From Kalmusia sp. IMI 367209 (lineage: Eukaryota > Ascomycota > Dothideomycetes > Pleosporales > Didymosphaeriaceae): 64,000 nt of DNA. The stretch lies in NCBI GenBank assembly GCA_027946365.1, contig JAPEUQ010000005.1:1736001-1800000 (forward strand), written 5' to 3'. Made by a program: the position numbers and the translations under genes. Below are positions 44,910 through 55,824 of the stretch, in pieces. Each line of letters opens with the position of its first letter. The first letter of the stretch is position 1. The notes under the pieces are model-generated. The model was given only the letters and a program-made list of their open reading frames with translations. It did no database searches and had not been told where the DNA came from.

Positions 44910-46700
44910 ATGGACGGCCACAGTTCATCGCACATGTATACTCAACTTGACGCGACCAAGCGAGAAATCCGCCTTCTCCACCTCCATCCGAGGGCCGAAT
45001 CCGCCATCAGTGACAAAATACACTGCACTTTCAGCCTCGCTTCACTCTCCGACCCACCCTCTTTCGAAGCATTGTCCTGTATGTGGGGAGACCCCAACGG
45101 CGTGGACCCAATTGTCCTTGAAGCCACAACATCGTTCCGTGTGACCCGGAATTTGTATGCTGCCCTCATGAACCTACGCCGAACTGACCGACCCCGGGTT
45201 CTCTAGGTCGATGCACTCTGCATAAACCAGCACGACGCTGCTAAGCGCACGAGCCAGGTCGAGCAAATGCGTCACATCTACGAACGTGCTACGCGAGTCG
45301 TCGTGTTCCTAGGTGACGGCGCATGGGATGACTGCTGGGCGGCGAAGTACTTCGTTGAGAGAGCGTGGCTTTAGATGCCGAGCTGCACATCGATCCGGCA
45401 CTAGAGCCTTACGTCACAGTCGCAGGTATTGATGTGAGTGCGGAGTCGTTAAGAGGTAGACTCACCCGTTTCTTCACGCTGCCGTGGTGGACACGGCTGT
45501 GGACGGTGCAGGAATATGTCCTAGCGAAGGAAGTCGTTTTCCAGTGCGGGCAGCGACTAATAGAAGGTTGCCTTGTGGAACAGTGCTTCGAAAATTGCTT
45601 CGCGCATAACCGCTCCTGCTGTCAGAAGTCGGTATATTTCTGGGAGTATGATAATAACGGCGTGAACGTGTGGAACGCGATAGGGAGGGCTAGACAACTG
45701 CAGCTTTTAAGCAGAGCAAAAAGCAGAGCAAAGTTCTCGTCCGACTTTTTGTACACTGCTGCCACATTTCGGATGCGTGAGTCGTACGATCCGCGCGACA
45801 AAATATACGGACTGCTGGGTCTGGCAACCGGGAAGTACGCAGATTTACGACCAGATTATAGCTGTGCACCAAAAAGAAGTTTTCGAGAATGTGCTGTCGT
45901 TGTCAATCATGCAGACCGAGTCTTTGGACGCGCTCAGTTATGTGTACGGTGTGAGCTATTTGGATCTTGGTCTGCCTTCTTTCGTTCCCGACTGGACCGC
46001 TATTATCGCCGAAGCTTGGCATAAGTCCCTCTTGCATCGTTGCTCATATTTGGCTCAGTTCAACGCATGTCGCGGAAGCCGAGCGGAATTCATGTTCATA
46101 CCCCCGAGCGAGGCGTCCACGAGAGCCGTATTGGTTGACGAAATTGTAGAAAAAGAGTACCTAGTATACACCGACTGGAAGCAGGTAGTTGATGAGTGCC
46201 ACAGGATATCCAGATCCACGAACGATTCAGAAAGTCCATATTTGTCCAAGGCATCTGCATTCTGGAAGACAATGTGTGGGGGAATGATGACTTCCGAAGC
46301 TGCTGAGATGCGCGTCCGTCGTGTGGAAGATACCGACTTTTCATCTTATGAATGCTGGAAGGCCTGGATCGACTCTGGATTATCGCCTTCGCTTCTTCTC
46401 CCTGTTGTTGACGACTTCCAAGAACCATTTAGTGCGGTCACTGCTGGAAGGAGCTTTATCAGGACGAAGAAAGGCTACATCGGGTTCGTTTCTGAAAAAT
46501 CTACAAAAGGCAATCTAATAGCTGTTTTCCCTGGTGGAAAAGTGCCCTACGTCTTACGTCCGCGAGCTCGAGTCGAAGACATGGTCGCCGTAACCAACAA
46601 CAATCGTCGCTTCACGTTCTTAGGGGACGCATATGTTCACGGCATCATGGATGGGGAGAGTTATGAAGAGACGAAACTTGAAACGATCACTCTATTGTAA
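44910..46700 (+). pseudogene. HET-domain (heterokaryon incompatibility) gene with disrupted frame
   Basis: The locus reads as one HET-domain protein of about 590 residues in pieces. The HET blocks are present in order: FEALSCMWGDP, VDALCINQHDAAKR, HIYERATRVVVFLG, WWTRLWTVQEY and DPRDKIYGLLGLA, followed by a long C-terminal region ending at 46700. Three lesions interrupt it: TAG at 45204-45206 where the family usually has Trp, a frame change near 45352-45366, and a second near 45865-45885 in an A-rich tract that returns to the first frame. No intron with normal signals removes them. HET proteins trigger incompatibility cell death, so loss-of-function alleles are common. Assembly error is an alternative for the two shifts, less so for the stop. 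Confidence 0.75.
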
Positions 46701-47318
46701 GCGGAATTTATTGCCTGATGTCTCAGGGAGCCCACTGTCGCTTGTGCTGTGACTGCTGAGTCATATTGGATCGGTAACAAGTGGGAGTACGCGCAATGTC
46801 CTTGGAAGATGGTGACATATCTCGAATAATACGTTGATAATCACTGTTGAACACAGGAGGGATTGTCGCGTAACTGTATAGTAACAAGCACTACCTAGAT
46901 ACGCTAGATATGCCTACCAAAAGCCTGAGAACTTAGTTCATCATGAGCTCAGAGCTTTTTGTACAATAAGAGAAGAGAAAGAGGGTCGATTACTAAAAAT
47001 ATATTTCCAAATCCTACAGAAGCCGCTTGATCGTATTATGCCAGAGGCCAATGTCCGCTCGCTTCTATTTTATCACAGATGAATGGCCTTAGTAGGGTCA
47101 TCGAAGAGCTTGATATGAGTGTCGATCTGCCAATTGAACGTTCCAGGGTCGATTATACCAGACGCGTGGCGAACACCCCACCACGTGATGCGACTGCCCC
47201 GCACTTGCTTAGCGCGTCTCAACATTCAGTCGCAGCCACCCCGCTGGTGCCGCCTGCACATCACCTACGTCACTGGCGACGTCTGCTGAGCCTCTCGTCT
47301 ACCTAAGACGTATATAAC
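46701..47318. other. Intergenic region
   Basis: This 618 bp region separates the HET locus from the small-ORF pair and holds the promoter of the latter. Nothing else was recognised. Confidence 0.4.
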
Positions 47319-47513
47319 ATGCCACCCCCTACGAGTAGTCAGGCTGCCCTCGACATTATCAAAGACTACTACGCCAAAAAAGCCGACGTTGTCTCTCAGA
47401 TCAAAAACGACAAAACACCTGCACAGCAACTCAAAACCTTAAACCTCGACGAAACAAAGGAGCAGGAACCTTCGTCAGATACCCCAGAGACCGAGAAGCA
47501 AGAACAGGAGTAA
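47319..47513 (+). CDS. Small hydrophilic protein, first ORF of a tandem pair
   Basis: A 64-residue frame from ATG 47319 with SQAALDIIKDYYAKKADVVS, then a Gln/Thr/Glu-rich acidic tail. It ends TAA at 47511-47513, two bases before the ATG of the next spliced ORF. It may be an independent micro-protein, an upstream ORF with regulatory effect, or the first cistron of a bicistronic mRNA. No domain is recognised. Confidence 0.4.
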   Translation: MPPPTSSQAALDIIKDYYAKKADVVSQIKNDKTPAQQLKTLNLDETKEQEPSSDTPETEKQEQE

Positions 47514-47515
47514 AC

Positions 47516-47893
47516 ATGCCTGTCCACCCTGCTGAGGAACGCGCCACCGGCAGTATGTCCTTCGGTTTCCTTTCCCTTCTTTATCCCGCAATACAAGTTG
47601 TCACTGCAATTCTCACTGACCATTGACCCCTAGACATCACCGATCAAGTCGCCAAGGAGTCTTCCGACTCAACCGCGTCTACACACGAGCACCACCAAGA
47701 GAACACCGGCGCTACCTCCGGCGGATCTCTGTCTTCGCTAGCTCACAAGGCCAACCCCGTACGTCACACGTAGCAGGCTCCTGGAGTGAAGAACAGGACT
47801 GACACTATGTAGGGACCTGTACATGCGGAGAACCTCCCCGAGCCGGCAAGCAAGGAGGAGCTTAAGAAGAGGGCTGAGGAGTTGAACAAATAA
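47516..47893 (+). CDS. Small spliced hydrophilic protein (80 aa), unknown
   Basis: Exons 47516-47552, 47634-47758 and 47813-47893 encode 80 residues. The protein is hydrophilic and His/Ser/Lys-rich: VHPAEERATGNITDQVAKES, HEHHQENTGATSGGSLSSLA and a helical tail (SKEELKKRAEELNK). Composition resembles small stress-responsive or intrinsically disordered fungal proteins, but I cannot assign a family. Two introns (81 and 54 nt) with normal signals and an in-frame join support a real gene. Its start follows the preceding ORF's stop by two bases. Confidence 0.65.
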
Positions 47894-48200
47894 GCCATTG
47901 GTTGGAGAATAAATAATGGAAGGCTGCTGACTGACACGCGGTCTGGCATGTACGGCTAGAACTAAGAAATTTACGGCAAACTGTAGGAAATTTAATGTAG
48001 TCATGATCGGATGGCATACTTGTTTGTGCTAGACTTTGCTCTGTATCATCCTGCTGTTCTCATGTCGGAGCCCGGTGCTTTTCACATGTTACCTCTGAGA
48101 ACATATCGCGGAGCAGAGCGAGAGCTATTTGAGATGTGTGTGGGGGTGTGCAGGGACAAATGCCAGCTCCCAGCTCTAGTATCACCAAGGCCCTTGTAAA
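47894..48200. other. Intergenic region
   Basis: This 307 bp stretch lies between the small spliced gene and the helicase fragment. I see nothing in it. Confidence 0.4.
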
Positions 48201-48611
48201 ATGCCAAAGCTACCCGCAAAGGCATATGGCACTATATCCCGCGCGGCCGGAAGGTTGACAGAAAATTTTCCAGGGTGTGTTGTCGATAGCCTGGCGGAGC
48301 AGCTGACGGAGAAACATGAGGTAGAAGATGAAATCAAGCTAGTCAATAAGCAGCAAAATGTGGTCGATCTGGTGGCAGCTGGATACAATGTATTCTACAC
48401 TAGCTCTGCGGTATGTGGGAAGTCTATAGTCCTTCGAGCTATTGTCAAACGGCTCGATCATGTAGTGGCGCTCGGATCATTCGTAATTTGCTGTGTAATA
48501 GTAGCCGGCCGAAGCGTAGTAGCCAGCCGAGCCGTAGGGACACAAGGCGCCCATTACTTGGGTCATATCCATTGCTCCTACTCATGGGATGGGTCGACGA
48601 GCGGGGTCTGA
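48201..48611 (+). pseudogene. Decayed PIF1-like helicase fragment
   Basis: The 136-codon frame contains NKQQNVVDLVAAGYNVFYT and SSAVCGKSIVLRAIVKRL. These match the start of PIF1-family helicases, where QQ precedes the P-loop GSAGCGKS/T and the helix after it. Here the Walker A Gly residues are changed (SSAVCGKS for GSAGCGKS), and after about 25 more residues the sequence loses similarity and ends. No helicase motifs Ia-VI follow. It is therefore a truncated, mutated copy, either of a cellular PIF1-like gene or of a Helitron-type helicase. No Helitron ends were identified. Confidence 0.55.
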
Positions 48612-48788
48612 GTTCTGTTTGGCCGTCGGGGCATCGTTTATACGGCAGTATCTGGGGAAGAAGAAGTATAATGATGGGCGTCAGTAAACACATTCATGGG
48701 TGATTTGAAGAAAGAAAAGTCATGCGCTGAAGGGAAGGGATCTGGAGCAGAAATGTGAAAAGAGTTTGAAGACTTGGAAATCCAGTAG

Positions 48789-49556
48789 TCACGAATTACT
48801 TTCACCCTCTTTGCGTTCGTCTCCAGCTCCTCTTTTTGAAGCTCTCCTCTTCCTGAACCACATCCCTACAATCCCACTGATGATCAAACAAGAGATAGGA
48901 ACAACAGTCCCAAGAATTATTTGAATCCTATCCGAATTGTCCAATCCTCCATCATCTTTCTCCACTTGGGAGCTACCAGCACTAGACTGTGCCGATTCCG
49001 TCGAAGCGCCTGAAGTGGCAGTGGAAGACACAGAACTGGAGGTCTGCTCGCCATCTACAAACCCGATACGTCAGAAAATCATACCTAACAATACGCTAAA
49101 TACCACGGCGGCAGCATAAACCATCCACTCACCGTCTCTCCCATCTCCTGCCTCCGATGAGTATTTCGTAACCGTCGCCGTCGGATTAGATGTGTATACC
49201 GTCTTCACCGTGTCACTAGTCGCACTCGCACTCGTGCTCGCCGGAATAGAACAGTATCGATCGTAGATGCTCGCAGCAGCGCTATAATATTCTGACTCAG
49301 TGCAAGTGTAGTCAGACAGACAGCTGCGCATCTGTGCTGAAGCTGAGGACCGGATCGCGGGCGTACAAAGACAGGCGTCGTTTTCACAGCCAAGGTAGCG
49401 CCAGAGCGGCCATTCTTGATTGTCATAGCCGTCGATGCAGTACTGGACACAGTCGCGTTGCTGGTCTAGGTCGGGATCAGATATCAGGCTGATTGTTTCG
49501 GCGAGCGTGAAGGTATATAGAGAGAAGAAAAGGGTCAATAAGGCTATTAAATGCAT
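48789..49556 (-). CDS. CFEM-like single-pass membrane protein
   Basis: Exons complement(48789-49054, 49133-49556) encode 229 residues. A signal peptide (LIALLTLFFSLYTFTLAE) is followed by a Cys-spaced extracellular module: CVQYCIDG, WRYLGCENDACLCTP, MRSCLSDYTC and YCSIP, reminiscent of CFEM-like domains that in fungi bind heme or serve at the cell surface. A Ser/Thr-rich stalk leads to one TM helix (IILGTVVPISCLIISGIVG) and a short basic cytosolic tail (FRKRRASKRGAG). Start 49556 was preferred over an upstream codon because it opens directly on the signal peptide. Intron 78 nt. It could be a surface sensor; the heme-binding Asp is not certain. Confidence 0.78.
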
Positions 49557-51774
49557 GTCGAATGATGTGCTTTTGGCAACAGTGGGAGAGAATGGTGCGA
49601 AACCTGGTTTCAATGGATGGATTCGAAAATCTAAGGTAGCATCTCAAATCTCTACGAGAGAGACCCAAGAGGACGAGCGGCGACACCCGGCCAAATAAAT
49701 ACAGATCCAAGTATAATTCAAGTTGGATCACGGGAATTTCTTGTCCAGGCGGCGCAATACGATGAGCAGCTCGCCTTGCCGCAGTGTCGCTCAGCGTGAT
49801 TGGACGAAGCACGGGAGGCTACCTTCAGCTGTAGCCACAATCACATAGCCTCGCCTCAGGTCAAATCGCAAATCACTCGTAAGCGAAAGATAGGCAACAT
49901 TGCCGCAGCTATAACATAATATGTTAGCTCTCAGCCTTATACTACCCTTGTTATAGTCTAACGCCTGTGGTGCACACGATAAGTCACTACAAACTAGTAG
50001 TACAGTAGCCCTCTCATCTTTAGGAATTTACCAGCTCGTTTCTGAATCTTTTCCATTGGTCGCACTCTGACTCTGATATGCGCTCATAAGACTGCCGTTC
50101 AGCCTGATGAACACGGAGATTTGATTCTATCTTCTATTGTTACTCCTCGCAATATTCACTAGAATAAGAAGACCAACCGCTCAGATCTAAGGTCTTCAAA
50201 GTTCCATATTATCAAATACGCCTTCACACACACATTGCTAAGTGAGACCACAATGGGCGAGATTAATCAGAAAAGTTAGCTTTACGGGAGCTTAGGTATT
50301 TTTCAATGATTGTGAAATGTGTTTTATACTTAGTATGGAATTAATTCACTGTATTGAGACTATTTGTGATCTAAAAAGAAGTATGTCTCCAGAGTCTGGG
50401 AGCAACTAGGATCTTGTTCATGCTTCCGTGGCAAAGTTTTGTTGAGATATGAATTTGCTTCAGAAAGCCCTTGTATGTCATGATCGCCGAACTCATCGTC
50501 TGAGAAATATACATATTTAGAATTTGAATCTGTGATAGAACATGCCTTCAGATAGTCAGAAGTCAGATATGCAGACATAATAGATGGTGATGACGAAGGC
50601 GATGAACATCGTGTAAATGTTAGTCTGGCCTGTCCTGGGGCGGAAACTTACGTCCATATATTGGCATACGCCGTATTCTAGGTAAAGGAGCATTATTGAG
50701 GCTGTGAAACGGACACACAGTAGCAAACGCACATGAGCACAACCTGAGGGTTGAATCTGCATTCACGATATATTCACAAGAACGCTCTCTGACGAGACTT
50801 CATCTTTCTTCTGCAATTGAAATTCAGCCAAGTGACAATACCTGAGTTCTGTTTCGATACGAGGATCCTATATCAGTCACGTCTTTTCCCATGATTCTAT
50901 GAAGGCCATTTCATACTTGTGCTGATCCTCATGAGGCCGGATTGCTTCATTTTCCTTCGCGTATGCACGTCTGGGCATTTTTGATTTATCATGCGCTATA
51001 GGTTATCTGGGCGTTTTGCCTCATCAAGTCATTCGTCCTCATGGCAGTTTCTTCCACAATAGTACAAGGTTTTGTACCCATTGCAACAGAGATCGGGCGC
51101 CCTGAACTCTTTGTTAGGTGGTGGCCATGATGACCACATTCGTAGACACTAGTGATGATCGCCAATATACTTTAATGGCAGGCGATGCTAGAGGCGAAGT
51201 ATCGTACTGTTGAACGCGTTCAAGAACACAAAGTAAAGTTCTCGAGACGCGGAAATGCTTCGCGTTAGCGTGTGGGGCACTATTTGCTCGTGCTATACCA
51301 TCAAGCTCATTTCAGTGATTAGCAATCTACATTTGTATTTGTTTTAAGCATTCTGATCAGGTTTTCCGATGCTATATGTATAGACGATGCTGCCTACAAT
51401 TCGATGCTTGAACTATTCAAGGCATTCTATTGTCACGTGATCGTTCTAGTCCGAAAACATCCAAGCGTAACCCTTCACCCGTGGATCGGGGTCCTTGGGT
51501 CAGGGTCTTCGAAAACAGAGCATACGGCAAACTCGCCATGACTTTCATCTTGTGCATTCATGAGTGGCTCTTGCTCGACGTGTCTTAGAATATCGAATAC
51601 AGCAATCTATCAGGTTTCGCTTTCGCCACTAGCACGCCAGCTACGCCACCATGCACGCGCTAATGACGTATGTAGATCACTTAGATCTATGTTTCCTTTT
51701 CCCGTCAAAACATCTCTGCTCCGCGCTCCACGCAGACCCGTATCTCGAGGGAAGGTTTCTCATACAACAACAAA
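49557..51774. other. Long gene-poor region
   Basis: This 2.2 kb region contains only short AT-rich frames (for example the 72- and 68-codon minus-strand frames at 50360-50762) that I do not consider genes. No transposon ends, tRNA or repeats were recognised. The last 200 bp contain the promoter of the glycine-rich protein gene. Confidence 0.4.
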
Positions 51775-52965
51775 ATGTCCGCACAACAAAGAAAACCAAA
51801 TACCGCCCCCAACCAAAAGCCAATTCCCGACAATGAGATCAAACAGAATTCGTCCGTCTCTGCAAGCATGGCGCTTCAGGGAATGCAAAAAGCTTACGAG
51901 CTGAGACAAGCGGCAAATGCAGCAGGCGACCCAGATGCACGCGAGGAAATTCTTGCCAAAGCTGTCAACAAAGAAATTGAAGCAGAATCTTTCGGAAAAG
52001 CAGCCAAGTATACGCGGTCTGGCACGTTCCAAGGTCTCGCTGCTGGAGCGGGTCTGGGAGTTACACCAGGGGTCACACTGGGAAAACTCACTGGTGCAGT
52101 AGTCGGTGGGACTGTCTCCACCGTGACAGGATTACTGGGTGGCGGCATGGGGTCTGTCTACGGTGCAATGCATGGCCCTTTCTGGGACATCGGGAACATG
52201 GCAAGTCAGGGAGTTAGGAGCATAGTCGGCGACTTTCCCAACTGGCAGTCCACGCCCGCGCAGAAGAAGGCGTTGGAAAAGATGGTCATGCAGACGAAAG
52301 AGACACAAGCGCCTTCGCAGGAAGAACTGGAACGATTGAAGTCAGACGATGGAGGCGCAATGCCGGACTCTTGGGCGCAATCGGCGAAAGATATGACCAG
52401 CTGGATGCCCTCAATGCCGGGTATGCCGAGCATGCCCTCTATGCCTTCGTTCGGTGGACAGAGTAAATCGAAGGAGAATCTTTCATCGAACGATAAAACA
52501 GAAACGAAGACCCGCAAACAGAATCAGCAGGTACCCAAACAGAACCAACAAGCTTCCTCAAAGAGTCAGCAACCGACGCAAAGGCGACAATCGCGTCAAG
52601 ATGCTTCGAAGAGCAAGGAGCCATCGAAGTCCAAGGAAGCATCGAAGCCTAAGGAAGCACCAAAGCCTAAAGAAGCTCCGGTGGTCAAAGATTCTGCAAA
52701 GGCGAAGGACATTCCCAAACCCAAATCTACCCCCAAAACCGAACCAGCTCCAAAGCGCAAAGCACCTTCTCAGTCCGCCAATAAAGCCGCGACAACAGAT
52801 AAAACACAGCAAGCTCCGAGCCAGAAGCTGTCTTCGGCGACACCAAGTGCAGAACGAAAGAAACCGAGAAAGCTGGATAGATCGAACCCTGGAAATACGA
52901 AATCTCCTCAACAGACGACTCAACGGAAACAACCCCGAAAGCTCGAAAGAAAGACTGCATCGTAA
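51775..52965 (+). CDS. Glycine-zipper protein with Lys-rich KEA/KPKEA repeats, unknown function
   Basis: A single exon of 396 residues from ATG 51775. The N-terminal third is helical (MALQGMQKAYELRQAAN). Residues about 85-130 form a Gly/Thr/Val-rich membrane-like block (LAAGAGLGVTPGVTLGKL, VVGGTVSTVTGLLGGGMG) suggestive of a glycine zipper that inserts in or packs against membranes. A short MP-rich repeat (SMPGMPSMPSMPSF) follows. The last 170 residues are disordered and basic, with SKSKE, KPKEA and KPKEAP repeats and many Gln. No enzyme motif is present. A membrane-shaping or nucleic-acid-binding role is possible but cannot be assigned. Confidence 0.7.
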   Translation: MSAQQRKPNTAPNQKPIPDNEIKQNSSVSASMALQGMQKAYELRQAANAAGDPDAREEILAKAVNKEIEAESFGKAAKYTRSGTFQGLAAGAGLGVTPGVTLGKLTGAVVGGTVSTVTGLLGGGMGSVYGAMHGPFWDIGNMASQGVRSIVGDFPNWQSTPAQKKALEKMVMQTKETQAPSQEELERLKSDDGGAMPDSWAQSAKDMTSWMPSMPGMPSMPSMPSFGGQSKSKENLSSNDKTETKTRKQNQQVPKQNQQASSKSQQPTQRRQSRQDASKSKEPSKSKEASKPKEAPKPKEAPVVKDSAKAKDIPKPKSTPKTEPAPKRKAPSQSANKAATTDKTQQAPSQKLSSATPSAERKKPRKLDRSNPGNTKSPQQTTQRKQPRKLERKTAS

Positions 52966-53414
52966 AGCGTATGCCTTGGACAAAAAACGCTAGATCGATT
53001 GATGGTCTTATGAATTCACGGCCTGTCTATCTGTATTCATATTCGTGCATATCGTTCAAGTCTCATCCTAAATAATTTGCATCCCTTTATCTTTCTGTAC
53101 TTTGACTCGAGATCTCGTAAGGTATTTAGCGTCATCGGTCATATCATTTTTTTCAAACTTTCTCTGAATACCAATGTCGTCTAGTCATTCAATCGCATAT
53201 TAGTCCCTGCAATCGTCGCATGAATGTGATGGTTTCGTGCTAACGGATTTAGGTTAGAACAAGCCGCCCGGATTGAATCCTATCATCTCAAAAGTTACCC
53301 ATCTGTCCTCCTACTCTCTTATTGATTAATGCCCGGAGGCACACAGATCACGAAGTATCGTTAAATACTGTACAAATTCATCCATTTCAGTTCTCAATCC
53401 AGAGACGACACACT
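52966..53414. other. Intergenic region
   Basis: This 449 bp region lies between two same-strand genes and includes the promoter of the DUF3820-like gene. No feature was recognised. Confidence 0.4.
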
Positions 53415-53984
53415 ATGCTGCGCCGCCTCCCTCGCGTTTGTCACGCGTACGCGACGCGTTCATTCCCTCAAGACCGAACTGGCGCATGCGTCGTCGTACA
53501 AGCTCATGTCGACATTTTGCGAAAAGATTATTCGCAGAAGAACGGCAAAGAATCTAAAAAAGCAAAACACACTGCATCAGCTCGAGCAAAGAACTCTGAT
53601 ACGCCAAATCTGGACGAAGCAGCTCAACGAGCGATAAAAGCTGCCCGGGAACAATCTAAACACTACGCTCCACTAAATGCTTGGAACAAAGATTTGGTAT
53701 TGAGAGACTGGGAGAAACTCGGTCCACCGCCTCTTTCAGAGTACAGACTTACGTTTGGCAAACATCGGGGAAAGAAGGTAGATGAGGTGCCTCATACTTA
53801 CCTGGTCAAGTACCTGATCCCGCAAAGTCATGCTGGTCTTATGGGCACAAACTGTCCAATTGTTGTAGATGCAGTCAAGGACTATATGAAGAGACACCCG
53901 GAGGTCCATAGTCAGGCTGGACCTATGAAGACCAGAGCAATCAAGAAGGAGGAAATCAATCATGAACATCGAGAGATCGCCTAG
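53415..53984 (+). CDS. DUF3820-like domain protein, probable mitochondrial
   Basis: From ATG 53415 the protein has 189 residues. The first 20 (MLRRLPRVCHAYATRSFP) are Arg-rich and lack acids, like a mitochondrial presequence. A Lys/Ala-rich linker (KKAKHTASARAK) leads to LTFGKHRGKKVDEVPHTYLV, the hallmark of the DUF3820/exonuclease-associated small domain (FGKxxGKxxxEVPxxYL). The domain occurs in bacteria and in organellar or nuclease-linked proteins; its biochemical role is unclear. The frame is open to 53322, but the ATG at 53415 is the first whose product has the targeting-like N-terminus. Confidence 0.65.
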   Translation: MLRRLPRVCHAYATRSFPQDRTGACVVVQAHVDILRKDYSQKNGKESKKAKHTASARAKNSDTPNLDEAAQRAIKAAREQSKHYAPLNAWNKDLVLRDWEKLGPPPLSEYRLTFGKHRGKKVDEVPHTYLVKYLIPQSHAGLMGTNCPIVVDAVKDYMKRHPEVHSQAGPMKTRAIKKEEINHEHREIA

Positions 53985-54105
53985 TTTTTCAACCCCAAAT
54001 CATCATCACGCTATGTGATATTGAGATGTGGGGAGTTGAAACACATTCAATGATAGAAGAATAACAAAGATGTCTATGGAAGGTCTTTTCAGTTTGTTTC
54101 CAGCG

Positions 54106-55824
54106 CTACTCAAAGATGGCCCTCCATTTCTGGTACCATTTCTCGCGCGCTGGACGCGGTGTCTCGTTCGCGATAATCTCCTCAAGACCAGTGATCAAAT
54201 CCACCTGCTCGCTAGGAATGACCCAAGGATCCTGTCTTCCCCTCGTGATCTTGTGGCCAAAATAGAAAACAGCAAAAATAGGAATCCCAATGTACGATGT
54301 TAGGAAGGTTGAAACATCCCAATTTTCTTCAACGTTGATGAAAACTTTGAAGCCCTGAAGGAGCATGAGTACAGTGAAGGAAATCCCACAAATGTACGAC
54401 ATGTATGGCTGGAAGCGCGAGCGATACGGTAGGTCCGTGATATTTTGAGCGAAAGTCGCTTTCCGGAAACGCATATAGATGAAGCAGACAGCGATCCACG
54501 ATTCGAAAGCCGCTGTGTTGATAAGATTGACGAACCAGTTGAAGACTACGACACCGCTGGAGCTCAAGTTGAGATACGAGAGCAGACTGATCGATCCTGA
54601 CGCGATGATAGCCATGTACGGGATACCGCTCCTCGTACACTTCTTGAAAATAGCCGGGGCATCACCAGCAAGAGCCATTGAGTAGAGAGCGCGCGATGCC
54701 AGATACAGGTATGAATTTCCAGCGCTCCATGCAGATGCTAGGATGAGTCCATTGATAATCGAAGGAAGGACTTTGATTCCTGCAATCCGAGCAGCGACTG
54801 CCCAGGGACTGGAGGCCGCTCCTCCTCCACCGCCGAATAAGCCCGGAGCATTGCTAGGTACGATAAGTCCAATCATGAGCGCACCGAGGCAGTAGAATAG
54901 GACAAGTCGATAGAAGTATCGTTTCCCAGCAATAGGAAGGTTGCGACGCGGCGATTCCATCTCACCTCCAGTGACGACAAGTAGTTCTGGCGCAAACGCA
55001 AACGCGAAGATCGAAAAGCACCAGACGCCGAGGAAAGCGTAAAAGTGACCTGCTGATCCGCTGACAAGATACTCGTTGATAGGACCCGGTTCGCCCCAGT
55101 ACCGAAAGCCGAGTCGATCGTGAGACGGTCCGCCACCGAAGAATAGGACCACTCCCATGAAAAGGAGCCCAATAATCCCAAAAACTTTCAGCGAAGCGAA
55201 CCAAAATTCCGTTTCTCCGTACACACTGACCGGGAAGCAGTTCAGTGCGAAGATCACTAGCATGAGCAGCGTAATGAAGACTGCGTCGTGGCCTTGGAAG
55301 CTGGGAGCCCAGTAGTTGATGATTACATTCCCGACTGATATCTCCGCTGGTACCGTAATTGCAAAAATATACCAGTACATCCAACCGAGGGCGAACCCCA
55401 TTGAAGGCGAGAAAAATCGCTTGCCGTAGTAGGACACACTCGAACCGGGTACGGGGATGTAGGAGCTCATTTCGGTGGTCGCGGTGACGATGCCAAAAAC
55501 TTGGAATGTGATGATAAGGTAGCAGACGATGAGGAATATCGGGCCACCCATGCGAAGAGCCTGACCCGAACCGACGAAAAGACCTAGGCTCAGGGATTAA
55601 CATATAGATCTTGTATTGAATAAGGGGAGCGCGAGCATACCTGTTCCAATGGTGCCTCCGAGCGCGATCATCTGTGCATGGCGAGACTTCAGGCCACGTT
55701 TAGTGGTGGTGCGCGATAGATCAGGACCTGGCGAGACCTCTCCGAGGACATTGGATTGAGTCTTCTCGACATCGACGCCGTTTGAATTCTTCATGTCGTC
55801 CTTTTCTGTAAATGATATCACCAT
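54106..55824 (-). CDS. Amino-acid permease (APC superfamily, fungal AAP)
   Basis: Exons complement(54106-55583, 55641-55824), 57 nt intron, encode 553 residues. The spliced ALGGTIGTGLFVGSGQAL is the substrate-binding start of TM1 in fungal amino-acid permeases. TEMSSYIPVPGSSVSYYG, PAEISVGNVIINYW and APELLVVTGGEMESPRRNLP mark TM3, TM4-5 and TM6-7; ASAWSAGNSYLYLASRALY and WFVNLINTAAFESWI mark the C-terminal half. Twelve TMs are expected at the plasma membrane. Proline, basic and general permeases share this pattern, so specificity is open. It leads the four-gene catabolic set that also includes ALDH, a DapA/HOGA-family lyase and an FMN oxidase. Confidence 0.92.

Noticed and set aside
44910..46700. 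Repeat-induced point mutation as the cause of HET inactivation
   Set aside because: Only one nonsense change is seen and the other lesions are indels; RIP gives many C-to-T changes without indels.
50360..50762. Two short minus-strand frames in the AT-rich gap
   Set aside because: They are in different frames without splice signals that join them, and no similarity is recognised.
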